From the NCBI GenBank assembly GCA_910577105.1, contig CAJTMB010000026.1, positions 1-47,625 of the forward strand: 47,625 bases of DNA, in the 5' to 3' direction. The position numbers and the translations under genes were made by a program. The DNA is from an uncultured Lachnospiraceae bacterium (lineage in GTDB: Bacteria > Bacillota > Clostridia > Lachnospirales > Lachnospiraceae). Below are positions 23,765 through 32,771 of the stretch, one piece after another. The notes below the pieces were generated by a model. The model had not been told where the DNA came from. It saw only the letters and a program-made list of their open reading frames with translations, and made no database searches. Each line of letters opens with the position of its first letter. Position 1 is the first letter of the stretch.

Positions 23765-25381
23765 ATGATAGGAGCAGATGCCATAATCAAATGTCTCGAG
23801 GCGGAAGGTGTGGATGTGGTCTTTGGCTATCCGGGAGTCGCTATCTGTCCTTTTTACAATAGTATCTTACAGTCGGATATCAGGACCGTTCTGATTCGGA
23901 CGGAGCAGAATGCAGCACATGCGGCAAGCGGCATGGCAAGAATCACCGGCAGGCCCGGTGTGTGTGCGGTGACTTCGGGACCGGGTGCGACCAATGTTAT
24001 TACAGGCATTGCAACAGCGTTTGCGGACAGCATTCCTTTAATTTGTATTACCGGACAGGTAAACAGTGAACTTTTGGGAAGCGATGTGTTTCAGGAGGCT
24101 GATATTACGGGAGCGGTTGAGTCTTTTGTCAAATACAGCTATCTTGTAAAAAATGTGCAGGAGATTCCCAGGATTTTTAAAGAGGCTTTCTATATTGCCA
24201 ATTCCGGCAGGAAAGGACCTGTTTTGATTGACATACCCATTGATGTGCAGAATGCGGCAATCAGTCGTTTTTCCTATCCGGAAGAAGTATCCTTAAGGAC
24301 CTATAAGCCTACGGTCAAAGGACATGCAGTCCAGATTAAGAAAGTGGTAAAGGAGCTGGAACGTGCAAAACGCCCCATTATCTGTGCCGGCGGCGGCGTA
24401 TTGTTAAGCGGCGGCAAAGAGGAACTTAAGAATTTTGCAGAGAAGCATAGGATTCCCGTGGTATCAACCATGATGGGAATCGGGGTCATGCCCACAGAGC
24501 ACCCCCTTTATTACGGCATGGTGGGAAACAACGGAAAAGCATATGCCAACAGGGCAATGAATGAGTCCGACATGTTGATTATGGTCGGTGCGCGTGTGGC
24601 AGACCGTGCAGTCAGCCAGCCTGATTTGATTACGCAGAATAAGGTGCTGGTACATATCGATGTGGACCCGGCGGAAATCGGCAAAAATGCAGGGCCGACC
24701 ATACCGCTGGTAGGGGATGCCAGAAATATTTTTACAGATTTTGCTCAACAGGAATTTGTCTGTGAACATGAAGAGTGGATAGCTATGTTGGACGGATACC
24801 GTTCCACCATGGAAAAAAGGAGGATGCCCAATCCTGCTTATGTGGACCCGGCTGCTTTTATTACCCGGCTTTCCGAAAAAATGCAGGCTGACGGCGTCTA
24901 TGTGGCGGATGTAGGGCAGAACCAGATATGGTCCTGTGGATATCATGTTGTAAAAGACGGCAAATTTCTTACCTCCGGTGGTATGGGCACCATGGGTTAT
25001 TCCATTCCGGCAGCGATGGGGGCGAAACTGGCGGATATGTCAAAACAGGTAATCGCCGTATGTGGTGACGGTTCATTCCAGATGTCCATGATGGAGCTTG
25101 CCACCATAAGACAGCATCAGGTGCCGGTAAAAATAATCGTTCTTAAGAACAATTATCTGGGCATGGTGAGGGAATACCAGCATTTCACATATAAAGACCA
25201 ATATTCCGTAGTGGACCTTTCGGGAAGTCCTGATTTGGAAAAGCTTTCAGCGGCATATGATATACCATTCCTCAGACTGGAAAATATGGAAAAATCAGAG
25301 GAGGTCATCGATATGTTTTTAAAAGAGGACAAGACCATGCTATTGGAATGTCTTATTGACCCCATGGATTTGGTAAAGTAG
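23765..25381 (+). CDS. ilvB: Acetolactate synthase, large (catalytic) subunit
   Basis: A ThDP enzyme that condenses pyruvate with pyruvate or 2-oxobutyrate, the first common step of branched-chain amino acid synthesis. The 538 residues hold the PYR domain with catalytic glutamate E47 (RTEQNAAHAASG), a central FAD-type domain, and the PP domain with the ThDP/Mg motif starting GDG at 434-436 and ending NNYLGMVR. An earlier ATG (23741) is open, but the ribosome site GGGAGG lies between the two, so 23765 is preferred. The regulatory subunit gene follows after 18 bp. Confidence 0.95.
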   Translation: MIGADAIIKCLEAEGVDVVFGYPGVAICPFYNSILQSDIRTVLIRTEQNAAHAASGMARITGRPGVCAVTSGPGATNVITGIATAFADSIPLICITGQVNSELLGSDVFQEADITGAVESFVKYSYLVKNVQEIPRIFKEAFYIANSGRKGPVLIDIPIDVQNAAISRFSYPEEVSLRTYKPTVKGHAVQIKKVVKELERAKRPIICAGGGVLLSGGKEELKNFAEKHRIPVVSTMMGIGVMPTEHPLYYGMVGNNGKAYANRAMNESDMLIMVGARVADRAVSQPDLITQNKVLVHIDVDPAEIGKNAGPTIPLVGDARNIFTDFAQQEFVCEHEEWIAMLDGYRSTMEKRRMPNPAYVDPAAFITRLSEKMQADGVYVADVGQNQIWSCGYHVVKDGKFLTSGGMGTMGYSIPAAMGAKLADMSKQVIAVCGDGSFQMSMMELATIRQHQVPVKIIVLKNNYLGMVREYQHFTYKDQYSVVDLSGSPDLEKLSAAYDIPFLRLENMEKSEEVIDMFLKEDKTMLLECLIDPMDLVK

Positions 25382-25399
25382 GAAGGAAGGTTTTGGCTT

Positions 25400-25888
25400 A
25401 TGAAAAAGATATATTCAGTACTGGTGGAAAACCGTTCCGGCGTATTGTGCAAAGTGGCGGGCCTCTTTTCCAGAAGATGTTTTAATATTGACAGCCTTGC
25501 GGTAGGGGAAACGGATGATTCCGCCGTATCCTGCATGACCATTGTGTCCAGCGGCAATGAGCGCACCATAGAGCAGATAGAAAAACAGTTAAATAAAAAG
25601 CTTGATGTCATCAAGGTAAAAACCTTTGACGAGTCAAAAAGCATCAGCAGGGAATTGATGCTGATTAAAGTAAAATACAACAAAACCACCCGCCGTGAAA
25701 TCATGGAAATCTGTGAAATGATGAAAGCGGATATTGTGGATATGTCAAAAAGCCAGATGATGATTCAGGTGTGTGACATCCCGGAAAAGACCAAGCTGTT
25801 TATCCAGATGCTGGCGTCCATCAGCATTGTGGAAGTGGCAAGAACCGGGACGCTGGCGCTGCCGAAGTGCTCGGAGAGCGATGTTTAG
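25400..25888 (+). CDS. ilvN: Acetolactate synthase, small (regulatory) subunit
   Basis: A 162-residue regulatory partner of IlvB. An N-terminal ACT domain (~3-75) has the characteristic VENRSGVLCKVAGLFSRR and the loop NIDSLAVGETDD. The C-terminal ALS_ss_C-type domain follows (~85-160) with ELMLIKVK and ending EVARTGTLALPK. It makes the holoenzyme sensitive to valine and boosts activity. AGGAAGG precedes the start and the gene is co-transcribed with ilvB. A large palindrome begins 2 bp after its stop codon. A second small-subunit gene lies 0.4 kb downstream. Confidence 0.93.
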   Translation: MKKIYSVLVENRSGVLCKVAGLFSRRCFNIDSLAVGETDDSAVSCMTIVSSGNERTIEQIEKQLNKKLDVIKVKTFDESKSISRELMLIKVKYNKTTRREIMEICEMMKADIVDMSKSQMMIQVCDIPEKTKLFIQMLASISIVEVARTGTLALPKCSESDV

Positions 25889-25889
25889 G

Positions 25890-26114
25890 GGCAAGTGCCG
25901 GTTAGGTAAAGGGTGTGACGCGAGTGACGAGAGTGACGCCGCCGGAAGGTTTATATTCCCATTCAGACGCGCTTTCGCTCTTTAAAAACGCAGCGGCACG
26001 TAAGGCGCTGAAATACAGCGCCTAAATGCCGGCGTTTTTAAACGGTCTTCATGGGAATATAAGCCTTCCGGCGGCTGTAACACAGCGTGTTCGCAAAACT
26101 TATCGGCACTTGCC
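25890..26114. repeat. 225-bp nested palindromic element
   Basis: Three nested stems. Outer: GGCAAGTGCCG (25890-25900) with CGGCACTTGCC (26104-26114). Middle: 25 bp, 25938-25962 with 26051-26075, one G-U pair, core GCCGCCGGAAGG. Inner: TTTAAAAACGC (25981-25991) with GCGTTTTTAAA (26032-26042), then CGGCA/TGCCG and AGGCGCTG/CAGCGCCT closing on AAATA. The left side also has three GTGACG copies at 9-bp steps (25915-25938). No reading frame explains it. Part of its core recurs at 47589-47625, so it is a dispersed repeat or a structured RNA. Confidence 0.85.
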
Positions 26115-26242
26115 ATAGGCTGCTAAAATACAATAACACTTGCAGGATGCCGTCAGGCGGCCGCATTGGGTAACAGCGGGAATATCCCTTCCCTCCCGCG
26201 TCCCTAGAGGCATCCACGACAGCATCCCCGCATTCAAAAATC
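26115..26242. other. Intergenic stretch between the palindrome and the ilvN2 promoter
   Basis: No gene is visible. There are short complementary blocks GGATGC (26145-26150) with GCATCC (26210-26215), and GCGGG (26176-26180) with CCCGC (26195-26199). They may form a further hairpin, but no T-run or conserved riboswitch core is seen. Confidence 0.4.
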
Positions 26243-26271
26243 TTGACAACACCCGCAACTATTGCTATAGT
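26243..26271 (+). promoter_or_regulatory. Near-consensus promoter of the second ilvN-like gene
   Basis: Perfect TTGACA (26243-26248), a 17-bp spacer and TATAGT (26266-26271). It leaves a leader of roughly 15 nt, so there is no room for attenuation. Confidence 0.8.
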
Positions 26272-26293
26272 TAAAAACTAAGGGATGATTTTA

Positions 26294-26827
26294 ATGGAGG
26301 AAAAAGCATTGCAGGAAAAAGTATTGCAGAAAAAGGTGTTTCAGCTGTTGACGGAAAATACTTCCGGTGTGTTGAGCAGGATATCCGGATTGTTTTCCAG
26401 ACGCGGTTATAATATTGAGAGCATTACGGCAGGTGTGACGGCGGACCCCAGGTTTTCCCGGATAACGATTGTGACAAGCGGGGATGACCAGGTTCTGGAG
26501 CAGATTGAAAAGCAGGTGGCCAAACTTGTTGATATAAGGGACATCAAGGAATTAAAGCCTGAGGAGAGCGTCTACAGGGAACTTGCCTTGATTAAAGTGC
26601 GTGCAAGGGCCAGCGAAAGGCAGGGAGTGATTTCCCTGGCAGGAATTTTCCGTGCCAATATTATTGATGTGAGTTCGGAAAGCCTGATTGTGGAAATGAC
26701 AGGTGACCAGACAAAAATAGATGCTTTTATCAGCCTGCTGGAAGGGTATGATATTTTGGAACTGGCAAGAACCGGCATTGCAGGGCTTTGCCGTGGGACG
26801 GATAATATCACATACATAGAAGAGTAG
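26294..26827 (+). CDS. Second acetolactate synthase small-subunit-like protein
   Basis: A 177-residue paralogue of the IlvN encoded just upstream. The ACT domain (~12-85) shows LTENTSGVLSRISGLFSRRG and NIESITAG, close to the typical IlvH consensus. The C-terminal domain ends with YDILELARTGIAGLCRG. ATG 26294 is chosen because AAGGG lies 9 nt upstream; the in-frame ATG at 26285 has no spacing to a ribosome site. It has its own strong promoter and is 70 bp from ilvC, so it is expressed with ilvC and not with ilvB. It could regulate the same catalytic subunit under other conditions. Confidence 0.9.
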   Translation: MEEKALQEKVLQKKVFQLLTENTSGVLSRISGLFSRRGYNIESITAGVTADPRFSRITIVTSGDDQVLEQIEKQVAKLVDIRDIKELKPEESVYRELALIKVRARASERQGVISLAGIFRANIIDVSSESLIVEMTGDQTKIDAFISLLEGYDILELARTGIAGLCRGTDNITYIEE

Positions 26828-26897
26828 TGTTTTCATGATGACCCGGAGGGTAACCTTCTCGTTATATATTTTTAAATGAAAAACGGAGGAAAAGAAA

Positions 26898-27914
26898 ATG
26901 GCAAAAATATTTTATCAGGAAGATTGTAATCTTGCACTGTTGGAAGGCAAAACAATCGCTGTGATTGGCTATGGCAGTCAGGGACATGCACACGCATTAA
27001 ATGCAAAAGAATCAGGATGCCATGTAATTATCGGTTTATATGAAGGCTCCAGGTCCTGGGCAAAAGCAGAAGCACAGGGATTTGAAGTATATACCGCAGC
27101 AGAGGCGGCTAAGAAGGCAGATATCATCATGATTCTCATCAATGATGAATTGCAGGCGGCTATGTATAAGAAAGATATCGAGCCGAATTTGGAACCGGGC
27201 AATATGCTTATGTTTGCACATGGTTTCAATATTCATTTCGGACAGATTGTACCTCCGAAGGATGTGGATGTTACCATGATTGCACCTAAAGGCCCCGGAC
27301 ATACCGTTAGAAGCGAATATCAGGTTGGAAAGGGTGTTCCTTGTCTGATTGCGGTTCATCAGGATGCAACCGGCAAGGCCCAGGATATGGCATTGGCTTA
27401 CGCACTGGCTATCGGCGGTGCAAGGGCAGGCGTATTGGAAACCACATTCCGTACAGAGACCGAAACAGACCTTTTCGGTGAACAGGCAGTTTTGTGCGGC
27501 GGCGTGTGCGCTTTGATGCAGGCAGGATTTGAAACCTTGGTAGAAGCAGGATATGACCCCAGAAATGCATATTTTGAATGTATCCATGAGATGAAGCTGA
27601 TTGTGGATTTGATTTACCAGAGCGGTTTTGCAGGTATGAGATATTCCATCTCCAATACGGCTGAATATGGGGATTATATTACCGGACCTAAGATTATTAC
27701 CGATGAAACCAAGAAAACAATGAAAAAGATTTTGAAAGATATTCAGGATGGTACTTTTGCAAAAGATTTCCTTCTGGATATGTCAGCTGCAGGCGGACAG
27801 GCTCATTTCCGCGCATTAAGAAAGCTTGCCGGTGAGCATCCTGCTGAGGTAGTGGGTGAGGAAATCCGTAAGCTGTACAGCTGGAACGGTGAAGATAAGC
27901 TTATCAACAACTAA
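26898..27914 (+). CDS. ilvC: Ketol-acid reductoisomerase
   Basis: Isomerises and reduces acetolactate or acetohydroxybutyrate with NAD(P)H, the second step of valine and isoleucine synthesis. The 338 residues are class I length. The nucleotide-binding loop GYGSQGHAHALN starts at G24; the Mg-site and substrate residues are in APKGPGHTVR and the DLFGEQAVLCGG segment. CGGAGG precedes ATG 26898. Downstream is a 19-bp terminator hairpin, so the second ilvN-like gene and ilvC form a two-gene operon. Confidence 0.96.
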   Translation: MAKIFYQEDCNLALLEGKTIAVIGYGSQGHAHALNAKESGCHVIIGLYEGSRSWAKAEAQGFEVYTAAEAAKKADIIMILINDELQAAMYKKDIEPNLEPGNMLMFAHGFNIHFGQIVPPKDVDVTMIAPKGPGHTVRSEYQVGKGVPCLIAVHQDATGKAQDMALAYALAIGGARAGVLETTFRTETETDLFGEQAVLCGGVCALMQAGFETLVEAGYDPRNAYFECIHEMKLIVDLIYQSGFAGMRYSISNTAEYGDYITGPKIITDETKKTMKKILKDIQDGTFAKDFLLDMSAAGGQAHFRALRKLAGEHPAEVVGEEIRKLYSWNGEDKLINN

Positions 27915-27944
27915 TAATGAAATGAATAGATAATCCGGTGTTTT

Positions 27945-27990
27945 ATAAAAGCCAAAGAGTTTCTTTAGAAATTCTTTGGCTTTTATTGTG
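27945..27990 (+). terminator. Terminator of the ilvC operon
   Basis: A 19-bp stem (27945-27963 with 27968-27986; core AAAAGCCAAAGA/TCTTTGGCTTTT) has a TTTA loop and ends in TTTTATTG. Confidence 0.85.
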
Positions 27991-28069
27991 CCCTAATTTT
28001 CAAAATAGAATTTATACTAAAAGCATCAAAACACAAAAGAAAGCGAAAGGCTTGGGAATGGAGGAAGAA

Positions 28070-28579
28070 ATGGATTTAGCCAGTATTACGGAATATTTTA
28101 CACGCTATGGGGCGATTGCGGTGTTTGTCATTGTGCTATTGGAATACTTAAACCTGCCCGGTTTCCCGGCGGGCATCATTATGCCGCTGGCAGGCGTATT
28201 TGCACAGAGGGGACAGATTTCCTTTCCGATGGTCATGTTGCTCTCCGTCAGTGCAGGATTACTCGGCAGTCTGATGCTGTACGGTGTCGGATACCTCGGC
28301 GGTGATGTGTTTTTAAAGGCGTACACAAAAAAGTTTCCCAAACAGCGGGAAACAATTGAAAAAAATATGGAATGGCTCAGAAAAAAAGGCTGCATAGGCG
28401 TATTTGCAGCAAAACTTCTGCCTGCCATACGAACCCTGATTTCCATTCCCGCAGGCGCACTGAAAATCAAGCTTCCCCAGTATATACTCAGTTCCACCGC
28501 AGGAATCTTCATCTGGAATCTGGTTTTTGTGGGAGCGGGGTATTTTCTGGGGGACGCCATATTTACCTATTTAGCATAA
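28070..28579 (+). CDS. DedA-family membrane protein
   Basis: A 169-residue member of the DedA/SNARE-associated Golgi protein family, thought to act in lipid (e.g. undecaprenyl phosphate or phospholipid) translocation and membrane homeostasis. Re-entrant motif PGFPAGIIMPLAG and FAAKLLPAIRTLISIPAGA with the family arginine are visible, with four or five hydrophobic segments. ATG 28070 is preferred because GGAGG lies 5 nt upstream; ATG 28058 in the same frame is possible. It may be first in a run with the glycosyltransferase (27 bp downstream) and the two-component system. Confidence 0.85.
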   Translation: MDLASITEYFTRYGAIAVFVIVLLEYLNLPGFPAGIIMPLAGVFAQRGQISFPMVMLLSVSAGLLGSLMLYGVGYLGGDVFLKAYTKKFPKQRETIEKNMEWLRKKGCIGVFAAKLLPAIRTLISIPAGALKIKLPQYILSSTAGIFIWNLVFVGAGYFLGDAIFTYLA

Positions 28580-28606
28580 ATGACTGCCGACAAGGAGGAA
28601 ACTATC

Positions 28607-29842
28607 ATGAAAATTGCAATGATGACAAACAATTACAAGCCCTTTGTGGCAGGAGTTCCCATCAGTATTGAAAGATTGACGGAAGGGCTTAGGAAGCTGG
28701 GCCATGAGGTGGTGGTTTTTGCGCCCTCCTACAAGGAGCAACAGGAGGAAATCGATACGGTAAGATATCATTCTTTGATTCAGGGAATATGCGGGGGAGT
28801 ATCGGTACCATCCCCCATTGACAGAAGGATTGAAGAAGAATTTAAAAGAAGGGCGTTTGACATCATTCATGTCCACCACCCGATGATTATCGGAAAGACA
28901 GCAGTATACCTGTCCAAAAAGTACAATATTCCCATGACCTTTACCTACCATACCAGATATGAGCAGTATGTGCATTATGTGATGCCGGGCAGAATGCTTG
29001 CCTATCCGAAAATTGTAAGGACTACAGAAAGGCTGATAGAAGGATACCTTAAGAGTTTTTTCAAAAACTGCCACCATATTTTTGCGCCTACCGCGGGGAT
29101 GGAGGATTATCTTGCTTCCAATTGCGGTTATGAAAGGGAGAAAATTTCCGTTCTGCCTACGGGACTTGCGGACGAAAGCTTTCAGGCAGACAGAAAAGAG
29201 GCGCTTGCAGTCAGAAACCGTTTTGGGGCTTTAGGATGCCCGCTGTTTATCACGGTTTCCAGAATGGCAAAAGAAAAGAATGTCCCTTTTCTGCTGCAAA
29301 GCGTAAGGCGTTTCAAAGAGAATTATGGGAAGGATTTCCGCTTCCTGCTTGTCGGGGATGGGCCGGACAAAAAAGAACTGGAGAGAATGGCGCAAGATTT
29401 CGGACTTTCCAATGAAGTTATTTTTACGGGAAAAATAGATAATGAACTGCTGAAGGATTACTATGGGGCGGCAGATGCCTTTCTGTTTGCTTCCAGGTCG
29501 GAAACACAGGGAATTGTCCTTCTGGAGGCATTTGCGGCGGGCACTCCGGTAATCGGCGTAAATGCGACGGGAGTGTCAGATTTGGTGAAAGATGGAAAGA
29601 ACGGATTTCTGGTGCCGGAAAACATGGATGTTTTTTCAGACAGGATACATCTTCTGATAACGGACGGATTGCTGCGCGAAAGCTTGAGAAAGGGAGCGAA
29701 AGACAGCGCTGTCAAGTTTAATGAAAGTAATATTGCGGAAGAAGCCCTTCGACAGTATAATAGGGTAATAGAAGAATACCATTCAGACATTACAAAATAT
29801 AGAAGAGGGGCGGAAAAGTGGAAGCTAAGTATCGTATCTTAA
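28607..29842 (+). CDS. GT4-family glycosyltransferase
   Basis: A 411-residue GT-B enzyme. The N-terminal half opens with MMTNNYKPFVAGVPISIERL, the glycine-containing acceptor-side motif of diacylglycerol glucosyltransferase-like GT4 proteins. The C-terminal half has the donor-binding ExxE-type motif in SRSETQGIVLLEAFAAGTP. No membrane helix is seen; such enzymes sit at the inner face of the membrane and make glycolipids. The acceptor is not proven. ATG 28607 has AAGGAGG upstream. Its end overlaps the response-regulator start by 25 nt, so the genes are coupled. Confidence 0.87.
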   Translation: MKIAMMTNNYKPFVAGVPISIERLTEGLRKLGHEVVVFAPSYKEQQEEIDTVRYHSLIQGICGGVSVPSPIDRRIEEEFKRRAFDIIHVHHPMIIGKTAVYLSKKYNIPMTFTYHTRYEQYVHYVMPGRMLAYPKIVRTTERLIEGYLKSFFKNCHHIFAPTAGMEDYLASNCGYEREKISVLPTGLADESFQADRKEALAVRNRFGALGCPLFITVSRMAKEKNVPFLLQSVRRFKENYGKDFRFLLVGDGPDKKELERMAQDFGLSNEVIFTGKIDNELLKDYYGAADAFLFASRSETQGIVLLEAFAAGTPVIGVNATGVSDLVKDGKNGFLVPENMDVFSDRIHLLITDGLLRESLRKGAKDSAVKFNESNIAEEALRQYNRVIEEYHSDITKYRRGAEKWKLSIVS

Positions 29843-30525
29843 TTGTGGAAGATGACAAAGAAATCAGGGAAGGCATAGAAATTTATCTGAGAAATCAGGG
29901 ATATGAAGTATATCAGGCGGCAAACGGCAGGGAAGGGCTTTCCGTTGTGGGGGAAAAGGAAATCCATCTGGCTATCGTGGATATTATGATGCCGGTCATG
30001 GATGGGGTTACCATGCTGATGAAGCTGAGGGATATGGGGCAGGAATTTCCCGTTATCATGCTTTCTGCAAAGTCGGAGGAGGTTGACAAGATTCTCGGTC
30101 TCAATATGGGCGCCGACGACTATGTGACGAAGCCTTTTACGCCCATGGAGCTGCTTGCCAGGGTCAATTCCCACCTGCGCAGATATTCCAAGTATCTGAA
30201 TGCCACAAAGTCGGAAAATACGGAGCATATTTATACCATTGGCGGGTTGGAACTGAACGAGGAAACCGTTGAAGTCAGCGTGGACGGCAATCCGGTTAAG
30301 ATGACGCCCATGGAATTTAAGATTGTACAGCTTTTAATCAAAAATCCGGGACGGGTTTTTTCGGCGGATGAAATTTATGAGAGAATCTGGAATGAAAAGG
30401 CGGTTAACACGGATACCATTATGGTGCATGTAAGGAATATTCGGGAAAAAATTGAAATTGACCCCAAAAATCCCAAGTATCTCAAGGTGGTATGGGGTGT
30501 CGGGTATAAGATTGAAAAGCAGTAA
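29818..30525 (+). CDS. OmpR/PhoB-family response regulator
   Basis: A 235-residue two-component regulator. The receiver domain (~5-118) has acidic pocket E11/D12/D13, phosphoacceptor D55 in VDIMMPVMDG, and K105 in YVTKPF. The C-terminal winged-helix DNA-binding domain (~135-232) shows VKMTPMEFKIVQLL and NTDTIMVHVRNIREKI. It starts at GTG 29818 with AGAGGGG upstream, inside the end of the glycosyltransferase gene. Its kinase follows after 14 bp. Likely targets include envelope genes, given the neighbours, but no binding site was identified. Confidence 0.93.
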   Translation: MEAKYRILIVEDDKEIREGIEIYLRNQGYEVYQAANGREGLSVVGEKEIHLAIVDIMMPVMDGVTMLMKLRDMGQEFPVIMLSAKSEEVDKILGLNMGADDYVTKPFTPMELLARVNSHLRRYSKYLNATKSENTEHIYTIGGLELNEETVEVSVDGNPVKMTPMEFKIVQLLIKNPGRVFSADEIYERIWNEKAVNTDTIMVHVRNIREKIEIDPKNPKYLKVVWGVGYKIEKQ

Positions 30526-30539
30526 AAAGAAAGGAAGCT

Positions 30540-32771
30540 ATGAATAATAAAACAACCTATAATTTGAAAAAAAAGGTTCTATTCTTTTTGTGTTCTTTTT
30601 TGATACCGTTTATTGCAGTGGCGGTCATTATGAGCTCTTATGGCTCCGTCAAAGGATATGTGAATGCTGTATATGAGAACCCTTTTGAAACGAAGGGAAC
30701 CATCAGCCAGCTTTTTAAGGGCAATTATATATTGTATAAAACGCTCTGTGAAAAGGCGCTTGGGGAAACCGTCTCTTATGCAGACTTATATATTCAGGAT
30801 TTAGACGGCCTTCTTGCGGAAAGCAGCGACGAATACAGCGAGGAGGAAATACAGGCGTTCGGGCGGACTTTTGACAATGTATTAAAGGCAGAATTGGAAA
30901 ACAGTTTTTTTGAACTGCTTCCGTACTTTGAGTACTATGCGGAGGATGCCAAAACCGGTATAAGCATCAGTAACACGGCTGTAAATTTATCCAATGAGAG
31001 GGCGGATTATTATTATTACCTGGAGCTGGTATATGATGAAAACGGTTCTGCTTCCGTCATTTCGGCGCAGTCGGAAAATTCCGACCATTTAATGAAAAAT
31101 GCGTCGGAGTGCGTATTTACAAAAAACAGGCTTTTACAGGTCTGGATGGAGAAAATCGGAGATTTACGCGGTCTGGATTTTCAGCGATACGGTGCAGGAC
31201 CCAAAAACTGCAGGATTATCTATGGCATGACGGAGGATGCCTGGAACCAGTTTCTTTCTGTGGAAAACAGTATTTATTACGGATATGACGGTTATTACAG
31301 CAACACCTATTGGCGGTATCGTGAGTCCGGCGTAATGGGCTGGATTAGCCTTGCCTTCTGTATTGTCGGACTGCTTGCCCTGTTTTTGCCGCTGGAGGGA
31401 TTTGTCAGGAAAAAATTTTCGGATAACAGATTGACGAACCTGCCTTTTGAGGCGGTTGCCGGTATTTTGTTTTTCCTGGCCTGCTGTACGTCCTGGCTGA
31501 TGGAGAAAATTATAAATCTTTTAGATGGAACGGCGGCAGATAATATTGTTCTGTTTATGAGAGTTTCCCAGTCTGCGGCAGAGATTCTTGCCTATCTGCT
31601 TCACGCCCTTGTTTTGTACGTTATTTTCGGGCTTGCCTGGTATCTTGGCCTTTCCTTAAGACCGGCAAGGGAAAAAGGGGTAAAAGGATATGTAAAGGAT
31701 AACAGTCTGATATACGGGGTATTTCCTTTTTGCAAAAGGAAGCTTGTCAGTATATATCACGATTTGGAGCATATAGACGTCACAAAAAAGGGAAAGAAGA
31801 CAATTCTAAAAATAGTTTTACTCAATGCGGCGGTATTGTTGTTTATCAGTACCCTGTGGCTGGGAGGTATGGCTGTCACAATCGTGTACTCCGTATGTCT
31901 GTATTTCGGACTGACGTTTTATGTCAGCAGGATGCAGAGAAAATATGCCGTCCTGTTATCAAAGGTACAGGAGATATCTTCGGGCAACTTAAACGTGGCG
32001 ATTACGGAGGATTTGGGTATTTTTGAGTCTTTTAAAGAGCAGTTGCTGCTGATTCAGACGGGTTTTCGTAATGCGGTGGAGGAAGAAGTAAAGAGCCAGA
32101 AAATGAAATCAGAGCTGATTACCAATGTGTCCCATGATTTAAAGACGCCGCTTACGGCAATTATCACTTATGTGGATTTGCTAAAGGACGAAAACATTAC
32201 GGAGGAGCAGAGGAAGGAATATCTGGATACCCTTGACAGAAAATCCCTTAGGCTGAAGGTATTGATAGAAGATTTGTTTGAAGTAAGCAAGGCGACCAGC
32301 GGTAATGTTTCCCTCCATTGTGTAGATGTTGATATCTGCAATCTGGTAAAACAGGTGGAACTGGAGATGTCGGATAAGCTGGCTGCATCCGGGCTTGACG
32401 TGCGGTTCGAACTGCCGGAGGAAAAGGTCATCTGTTTCCTTGACAGCCAGAAGACTTATCGTATCTATGAAAACCTGTTCCAGAATATCGCAAAATATTC
32501 CCTGCCCGGCACCAGAGTTTATGTGCAGGGAACGCGGACGGACAACCGGATTATCATTTCCTTAAAAAATATATCGGCGGCGGAAATCACCGTGGACGCC
32601 TCCCGGCTGACAGACAGGTTTGTCAGGGGCGATATATCCAGAAACACGGAGGGCAGCGGTCTTGGCCTTGCCATTGTAAAGAGCTTTGTGGAATTACAGG
32701 GCGGACAGTTTGTTCTGGAAAATGACGGGGATTTGTTTAAGGCCATTACTTCATTCCCGTGTAAGGGATAA
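30540..32771 (+). CDS. Membrane sensor histidine kinase
   Basis: A 743-residue partner of the preceding regulator. Membrane helix ~13-33 leads to an external domain (~35-260) rich in Tyr and acidic residues, of no recognised family. Further hydrophobic segments lie at ~262-282, ~300-322, ~345-370 and ~420-460, an unusual multi-helix core. The HAMP-like linker precedes the HisKA helix with H532 in NVSHDLKTPL. The ATPase domain shows an N-box (YENLFQNIAKYS, with the central residue not the usual HALKY form) and GSGLGLAIV. RBS AGGAAG precedes ATG 30540. The gene ends within the convergent lysR gene. Confidence 0.9.
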   Translation: MNNKTTYNLKKKVLFFLCSFLIPFIAVAVIMSSYGSVKGYVNAVYENPFETKGTISQLFKGNYILYKTLCEKALGETVSYADLYIQDLDGLLAESSDEYSEEEIQAFGRTFDNVLKAELENSFFELLPYFEYYAEDAKTGISISNTAVNLSNERADYYYYLELVYDENGSASVISAQSENSDHLMKNASECVFTKNRLLQVWMEKIGDLRGLDFQRYGAGPKNCRIIYGMTEDAWNQFLSVENSIYYGYDGYYSNTYWRYRESGVMGWISLAFCIVGLLALFLPLEGFVRKKFSDNRLTNLPFEAVAGILFFLACCTSWLMEKIINLLDGTAADNIVLFMRVSQSAAEILAYLLHALVLYVIFGLAWYLGLSLRPAREKGVKGYVKDNSLIYGVFPFCKRKLVSIYHDLEHIDVTKKGKKTILKIVLLNAAVLLFISTLWLGGMAVTIVYSVCLYFGLTFYVSRMQRKYAVLLSKVQEISSGNLNVAITEDLGIFESFKEQLLLIQTGFRNAVEEEVKSQKMKSELITNVSHDLKTPLTAIITYVDLLKDENITEEQRKEYLDTLDRKSLRLKVLIEDLFEVSKATSGNVSLHCVDVDICNLVKQVELEMSDKLAASGLDVRFELPEEKVICFLDSQKTYRIYENLFQNIAKYSLPGTRVYVQGTRTDNRIIISLKNISAAEITVDASRLTDRFVRGDISRNTEGSGLGLAIVKSFVELQGGQFVLENDGDLFKAITSFPCKG

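Noticed and set aside
25915..25938. CRISPR-like short direct repeats (GTGACG three times)
   Set aside because: Units are only 6 bp at 9-bp steps, with no spacers and no cas genes.
25886..26242. A T-box, leucine attenuator or small gene between the two ilvN genes
   Set aside because: No T-box core, no leader peptide with Leu/Val/Ile codons and no plausible reading frame; the promoter of the second gene lies downstream of the structure.
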